Positions 59,854 through 64,000 of a stretch of 64,000 bases of DNA are shown here, piece by piece; the first letter of the stretch is position 1, and each line of letters starts with the position of its first letter. The position numbers and the translations under genes are program-made. Origin of the DNA: CAYQOX01 sp964419335 (lineage in GTDB: Bacteria > Hinthialibacterota > Hinthialibacteria > Hinthialibacterales > Hinthialibacteraceae); the NCBI GenBank assembly GCA_964419335.1, contig CAYQOX010000016.1, positions 17,639-81,638 on the forward strand. The letters run 5' to 3'. Below the pieces are notes generated by a model, which saw nothing but the letters and a program-made list of their open reading frames with translations, was not told the DNA's origin and ran no database searches.

Positions 59854-61740
59854 CTAGAAGTCTCCTGGGATAAACTCAATATTGGACTTTGGGGGGGTGT
59901 CCATGCCCTCCCCAAGATAAAAGCCTGGCTGCGTGGGTTGGTTATAACCCACGTTTTGCCAGGCTACGCTAAGGCGATAGATGGGGTCGTGCATAAGGGT
60001 GTATAAACGGTGTTTCGTTGGGATCGTAGTGGTAAAGAGGCGTAATTCGCTGCCATCCCGCGTGCGCCAGAGGACCTCTTCTCTCCAATCACCCAGGATA
60101 TCGGCATGGAGGCAGGGATTGGCTTTGGTGCCGTTATTGGTGACGCATTGATACTCACGCCCATCGAGCAGGCGAATGGTTCGGTTGTTTTCATAATCCC
60201 ATTTATCGATAAAAGCACCATGTCGCCCCCCATCGAGTATTTCACGTAATAAGTCTCCATCCCACCAAATGCCCATATTGCAGGAACGGGGTTTTGAAGA
60301 AGTGATTCTCTCACCCTTGCAGCTATATAAACCGTTGGAGTTATTCGTCCAACATTCATAGCCACGATGACGAGGATCGATGTCCATGGCCAACCCCCGG
60401 CCGGGATCATTGAGATCAAGGCTCCATAAGATTTCACCGGTTTTTGCATTACGCAGGTTGGTGCCGTGGGGATGATCGGGGCGTTCATGAATACCAAAAA
60501 TTTCCAGCCCGGGACGATCTGGATCAATGTCGGAGAAGTGAAGGGCATCACCATGGCCTAAACCTGTGGAGTAGAGACCCGTCCCATCCTGGTCAATCAC
60601 GCATGCGCCATAGATGATTTCATCTTTCCCATCCTGATCCACATCGCCTACGGCAAGGCTGTGATACCCTTGGCCGCGATAAAGGTGATGGTCGGCTTCG
60701 CCATCATCACTATCGAAAGTCCAAAGATGGGTCAGCTTGTCGTCGCGCCAATTCCAGGCAGCGAGCACTGTCCGTGTATAGTAACCACGGCACATGACCA
60801 GGCTGGGGCGTTTCCCATCTAAATAAGCGATACAGGCGAGAAAACGGTCGACCCGGTTGCCGTAATCATCTCCCCAAATTTCATCGATTTGTTCGGGCGA
60901 TGGATGTAAGGTCTCTGGATGACGGGGCGGGATATAATCAGTAGTGGCTAGCGCTTTCCCTGTTTCTCCATCAAAGATCGTGAGATATTCAGGGCCGGAG
61001 AGTATATATCCATCGGGGTTACGATAGTCGGCATCAGCATCTCCGATTACCTCTCCGGTACCATCGATGGTACCATCTGCGGTTTTACATGCCACTTCGG
61101 CTTTCCCGTCGCCGTCAAGATCATACACCATAAATTGCGTATAATGAGCACCTTCACGAATATTTGTACCAAGGTTGATTGTCCACAGCCATTCTCCGGT
61201 CAGTTTGTAAGCTTGTAAATAGGGAGGACCTGTTTTGCCTCGGTGAGAATTATCTCGCCCCCGGGAAGCTTGGTGCAAAACAATTTCGTAGGACCCATCA
61301 CCATCAAGATCGCCCACGGAGGCATCGTTTGGAGTCGTTCCTTCTGGGGTTTGGAGTGGGATGGAGAGATAAGGCTGATCTGGGATGAGGGAAAATGAGT
61401 CACTGGCTTTTTGTTCTACTCCATCAAGGACAGGTTTGACGAAATAGGAGATGGATGCATCGGGATTTGATAAAGAATCAATGAAATAAGTGCGATCGTC
61501 TATTGGATGTTGATTGATCTTTTGAGGTTTTTCTTCTCCTTTTGTTCGATAAAGATTGAAAAAAATATCTTCGGGATCGCTGGCGAACAGACGCCAGCTA
61601 ATGAAGATATTACCATCCCCTTGATCGATCGCGACGATGCCTCGAGTAAGGTTTTCCATTTGACGTTGAGCGTAAGGAGAGGGGGTAATGTAAAGTGCGA
61701 AAAGAAGTAAGAGTAGGAGCCTAGTATTCATGATAAGCAT
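59854..61740 (-). CDS. Rhamnogalacturonan lyase, PL11 family
   Basis: The 628-residue protein has a signal peptide (ending SPYAQ). It shows the PL11 start MENLTRGIVAIDQGDGNIFISWRLF and a bladed body with the Ca-binding D-x-D-x-D-G repeats (DLDGDGSYEIVLH, DLDGDGKAEVACK, DVDQDGKDEIIYG) and the C-terminal LHADILGDWREEVLWR. PL11 enzymes cleave the rhamnogalacturonan-I backbone of pectin between rhamnose and galacturonate. It is exported. Its 3' end contains a nested palindrome at 59922-59965. It stands upstream of fliA only by position and is not functionally linked. Confidence 0.93.
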   Translation of the reverse strand: MLIMNTRLLLLLLFALYITPSPYAQRQMENLTRGIVAIDQGDGNIFISWRLFASDPEDIFFNLYRTKGEEKPQKINQHPIDDRTYFIDSLSNPDASISYFVKPVLDGVEQKASDSFSLIPDQPYLSIPLQTPEGTTPNDASVGDLDGDGSYEIVLHQASRGRDNSHRGKTGPPYLQAYKLTGEWLWTINLGTNIREGAHYTQFMVYDLDGDGKAEVACKTADGTIDGTGEVIGDADADYRNPDGYILSGPEYLTIFDGETGKALATTDYIPPRHPETLHPSPEQIDEIWGDDYGNRVDRFLACIAYLDGKRPSLVMCRGYYTRTVLAAWNWRDDKLTHLWTFDSDDGEADHHLYRGQGYHSLAVGDVDQDGKDEIIYGACVIDQDGTGLYSTGLGHGDALHFSDIDPDRPGLEIFGIHERPDHPHGTNLRNAKTGEILWSLDLNDPGRGLAMDIDPRHRGYECWTNNSNGLYSCKGERITSSKPRSCNMGIWWDGDLLREILDGGRHGAFIDKWDYENNRTIRLLDGREYQCVTNNGTKANPCLHADILGDWREEVLWRTRDGSELRLFTTTIPTKHRLYTLMHDPIYRLSVAWQNVGYNQPTQPGFYLGEGMDTPPKSNIEFIPGDF

Positions 61741-61750
61741 GATCCCTTTT

Positions 61751-62563
61751 TCAGGTCATAATATCTTGCTGCCAGTTTTGGAGTTTCCCGCGAAGACGCA
61801 GCATCGCTTTGGTATGCAATTGGCAAACGCGTGATTCGGTTACTCCCAGGACTTCGCCGATTTCACGCAGGGTAAGTTCTTCGTTATAATAGAGCACCAC
61901 GACGAGACGTTCTTTGGAAGGGAGGTTTTCGATCGCTTCAGTGAGAAGTTCGACGATTTCTTCTTGTTGGATGGTATGGCGGGGATCATCAATTTTACGT
62001 GATGGGGTGATATCGGCTCGGGTGGCGGTATTTTCTTCGGAAATACGCAGGACTTCATCCAGAGATAAAAGGGTAGATCGGCTGGCATGATGAAGTAAGT
62101 TATGAAGAGTATCTACTTCCATATCCAATTTGGAAGCGAGTTCGGTTTCTTGGGCGGGGCGGAGTAGTTCCCCTTCAAGTTCAGCGAATGCATTTTGGAG
62201 TTTATTAACCTGTTGGCGAAGAGAGCGGGGTATCCAATCGACCGAGCGCAGTTCATCAATAATCGCACCTTTGATACGGGGAATAGCGTACGTGATGAAT
62301 TTCACATCGCGTTTGGGGTCAAAATGATCGATCGCACTTAGGAGTCCCATCACCCCGCAAGAATAGAGATCATCATAATCAAGGACTTCGCTTTCGATAT
62401 GAGAAACTGCAAGCATCCGATTGATCACATATTTGACCAAATGGATATATTTCTCGGCCAGTTTTTCACGAGCCTCGAGAGAACCGGATTGTGCAAATTC
62501 TCCCCATAATTTTTTTTCTTCTTCGGGGGAGATTTTTTCTTTAACGACATTGTAGTATCGCAT
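61751..62563 (-). CDS. fliA: Flagellar-type RNA polymerase sigma factor (FliA/WhiG)
   Basis: The 270-residue protein has sigma regions 2 (LAEKYIHLVKYVINRML, FDPKRDVKFITYAIPRIKGAIIDELRSVDWIPRS, characteristic of FliA/WhiG), 3 and 4 (ENLPSKERLVVVLYYNEELTLREIGEVLGVTESRVCQLHTKAM). It should recognise the TAAAGTTT/GCCGATAA-type promoters found near the flagellin genes. It is encoded 55 bases from a small membrane protein on the same strand. Confidence 0.95.
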   Translation of the reverse strand: MRYYNVVKEKISPEEEKKLWGEFAQSGSLEAREKLAEKYIHLVKYVINRMLAVSHIESEVLDYDDLYSCGVMGLLSAIDHFDPKRDVKFITYAIPRIKGAIIDELRSVDWIPRSLRQQVNKLQNAFAELEGELLRPAQETELASKLDMEVDTLHNLLHHASRSTLLSLDEVLRISEENTATRADITPSRKIDDPRHTIQQEEIVELLTEAIENLPSKERLVVVLYYNEELTLREIGEVLGVTESRVCQLHTKAMLRLRGKLQNWQQDIMT

Positions 62564-62618
62564 GAATTCTCATACCTACACGCATCATCCTTGATGGTAT
62601 ATCAAATGAAGATTGGCC

Positions 62619-63104
62619 TTACTCATCCCCTTCACTTTGGACTGTACGTTGCGCCTCGACTTTGACTTGTTGAACGTCATTTTCTTTTAACACTTTAATC
62701 AAACGCTCATTGAGAGTGGCTCCCCCGCGAACGAGCAAAGCCCCTTCTTTACTATAAATGGGTTCTACAACGCGATAGCCCGGTTCCGCATCCGAGACAT
62801 TCATTTTCATGGCCATACGTTGGTTTCCGGACTTTTTTAATTCTTCGATTCGCTCCTTCGCCTCTTTGCGGTAAGAATCGACTAAAGGTTCTTCAATAAT
62901 TTTTTCATATATCATGCCTAAAACATAGGATAAAATTCCAAATAATAAAATCGCAATGATGGAATTGCGGAATAACACCATGAAATTCATACCGTGACCC
63001 AAAAGGGTTGCCACGCTGACTGCGAGGAAGCCAACAAGACTAATGATGGCAAACATTTGCTTACGTACCCGAGCAATGTTCCGGTAAAGTTTAACTTTAT
63101 CCAT
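62619..63104 (-). CDS. Membrane protein of unknown function in the flagellar sigma gene cluster
   Basis: The ATG at 63104 (MDKVKLYRN) is preferred to a GTG at 63137. The 161-residue protein has two membrane helices (about 20-40 and 48-68) and a helical, charged C-terminal tail (KEAKERIEELKKSGN). It ends in a compact fold that resembles a beta-rich domain (VVEPIYSKEGALLVRGGATLNERL). It is directly upstream of fliA and is probably part of the same transcript. A role in flagellar regulation is an inference. Confidence 0.6.
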   Translation of the reverse strand: MDKVKLYRNIARVRKQMFAIISLVGFLAVSVATLLGHGMNFMVLFRNSIIAILLFGILSYVLGMIYEKIIEEPLVDSYRKEAKERIEELKKSGNQRMAMKMNVSDAEPGYRVVEPIYSKEGALLVRGGATLNERLIKVLKENDVQQVKVEAQRTVQSEGDE

Positions 63105-63416
63105 TTCGCCGTAAACAGTAGAAACAAATAGATTCACTTAAATTATTCATATAATCGTATTAATAAATCGAGTATTATGAAAAGCAATCTCCAACAAATC
63201 TAAACAGAACCCAACTACTCTATATGATAAGGAAAAGGTTTTGGGGATGAAGTGAAATCCCCAGGTTTTATCCAAATTCGTATAAAAGTTTTATTTGTCT
63301 ATCCTTGGGCATTACAATCTGTACCAATATTTTAAGTATATCATTAGATGAAATAGGAAACAATAGAATACGTGAGATATTAGCCTGCAAGGTTAAAGTT
63401 CATAGGAAAACAAATC

Positions 63417-64000
63417 TCAGCGTTGTTCTTGAGGAATGATGTCTTGAATGCGTCCCTGATGTTGGTGAATCATTTGTTCTGCCTGGTGGGCATCGCACTG
63501 ACAATAGTGCATGACCAATGCGGTTTTAAGACGGCCACGGGCTTGTTGAATTAATTTTTCGGCATTTTCGTAAGACAAACCGGTTAATAGAGAAATGATT
63601 CTACGTGATCGATCTTCTAATTTTTGGTTAGTGGCAGTGAGATCGACCATAAGATTTTGATAGACTTTGCCAATGCGAATCATGGCGGTTGTGGTGATCA
63701 TGTTGAGCACCAGTTTCGACGCCGTAGCGGCTTTCATGCGGGTGGAACCAGTGATCACCTCGGGGCCTACCAAAAGGGTGATGGTCGTATGGGCTTCAGG
63801 GAAGGTATCCTGATCCGGATTGCAGGTGATGAAAGCGGTTTTAGCCCCACGTTGATGGGCTTCTTTAAGTGCACCGACTACAAAAGGTGTTGTGCTAGAT
63901 GCCGCAATGCCTATCACAACATCGGCAGGTCCTACTTTGCGGGTTTGGATTTCTTGAGCGCCGTGTTCGGGGGAATCCTCGGCTTTTTCCACTGCTCTAC
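63417..64000 (-). CDS. murQ: N-acetylmuramic acid 6-phosphate etherase, C-terminal part
   Basis: The gene runs off the right edge, so only about 194 C-terminal residues are seen. Visible are RAVEKAEDSPEHGA, VVIGIAASSTTPFVVGAL (the SIS-domain sugar-phosphate site), TCNPDQDTF, VGPEVITGSTRMKAATASKLVLNM and IRIGKVYQNLMVDLTATN, typical of MurQ. MurQ removes the lactyl ether from MurNAc-6-phosphate in peptidoglycan recycling. The enzyme is cytosolic. A small hairpin GGGGAT/ATCCCC lies downstream at 63243-63262, with no T-run. Confidence 0.93.
   Translation of the reverse strand, partial: RAVEKAEDSPEHGAQEIQTRKVGPADVVIGIAASSTTPFVVGALKEAHQRGAKTAFITCNPDQDTFPEAHTTITLLVGPEVITGSTRMKAATASKLVLNMITTTAMIRIGKVYQNLMVDLTATNQKLEDRSRRIISLLTGLSYENAEKLIQQARGRLKTALVMHYCQCDAHQAEQMIHQHQGRIQDIIPQEQR

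Noticed and set aside
1..64000. CRISPR arrays, tRNA and rRNA genes.
   Set aside because: No regular repeat-spacer pattern and no tRNA or rRNA sequence was recognised by eye; a dedicated scan was not possible.

Overview
The window looks like a chromosome piece of an uncultivated, flagellated, diderm heterotroph. The diderm call rests on a TolC outer-membrane channel, an RND pump with its adaptor, and MurQ. Motility rests on two flagellins, a FliA-type sigma factor and FliA-type promoters. Quinone synthesis appears to run through the futalosine route (MqnE). The exported polysaccharide enzymes (rhamnogalacturonan lyase PL11, pectate-lyase-like helix, alginate-lyase-like, DUF2961/GH172), Gfo/Idh oxidoreductase, PQQ-propeller proteins and a microcompartment shell protein are the mix I associate with candidate phyla such as Poribacteria, Sumerlaeota or Hinthialibacterota. 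The sequence alone does not settle which. Two assembly gaps (100 N at 26673-26772, 10 N at 32324-32333) show it is a scaffold.

Layout. 1-11 kb: a truncated Gfo/Idh oxidoreductase, a glycosyltransferase/DUF2304 pair, xylose isomerase, a Ser/Thr kinase with TPRs plus a phosphoesterase, a coiled-coil orphan, a pectate-lyase-like protein, a racemase-like protein and a 2'-5' RNA ligase-like protein. 11-16 kb: a very large PQQ-propeller protein with a methyltransferase-like domain in the middle, an RDD membrane protein and DeoC. 15.8-20 kb: two flagellins and a gene-free stretch of almost 1 kb with facing FliA-type promoters, two related hairpin RNAs and a multibranched fold. 20-23 kb: a BtuFDC/FecCD-type ABC importer. 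23-33 kb: RlmN, a microcompartment shell protein beside the large gap, GH172, a cyclophilin-like protein, SMP-30 lactonase, malate dehydrogenase, a metallo-beta-lactamase-fold protein and PII. 33-46 kb: glycosyltransferases, NAD kinase, TlyA, a degenerate NtrC-type regulator, a HAD phosphatase and MqnE.

48.8-59.9 kb holds the most coherent system: one long plus-strand operon headed by a promoter whose -10 box is the spacer of a perfect inverted repeat. It encodes a Tat-exported flavin reductase, an ArsR repressor, an ArsP-like permease, a TolC/adaptor/RND efflux system, a haem-binding membrane protein (frameshifted in this assembly), a CPKC thioredoxin, a DGC zinc-binding protein and ArsF/ArsG-like proteins. 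It reads as a metalloid or organoarsenical detoxification island combining redox steps with two or three export routes. The window closes with PL11, the FliA sigma factor, a small membrane protein and a truncated MurQ.

The strongest candidates for something undescribed are (1) the pair of homologous small RNAs beside the flagellin genes, one under a near-consensus FliA promoter and both ending in terminators, (2) the composite arsenical operon with its unusual RND pump, which lacks the usual TM4 aspartates and carries an in-frame duplicated insert, and (3) the exported propeller protein with a buried methyltransferase-like fold.
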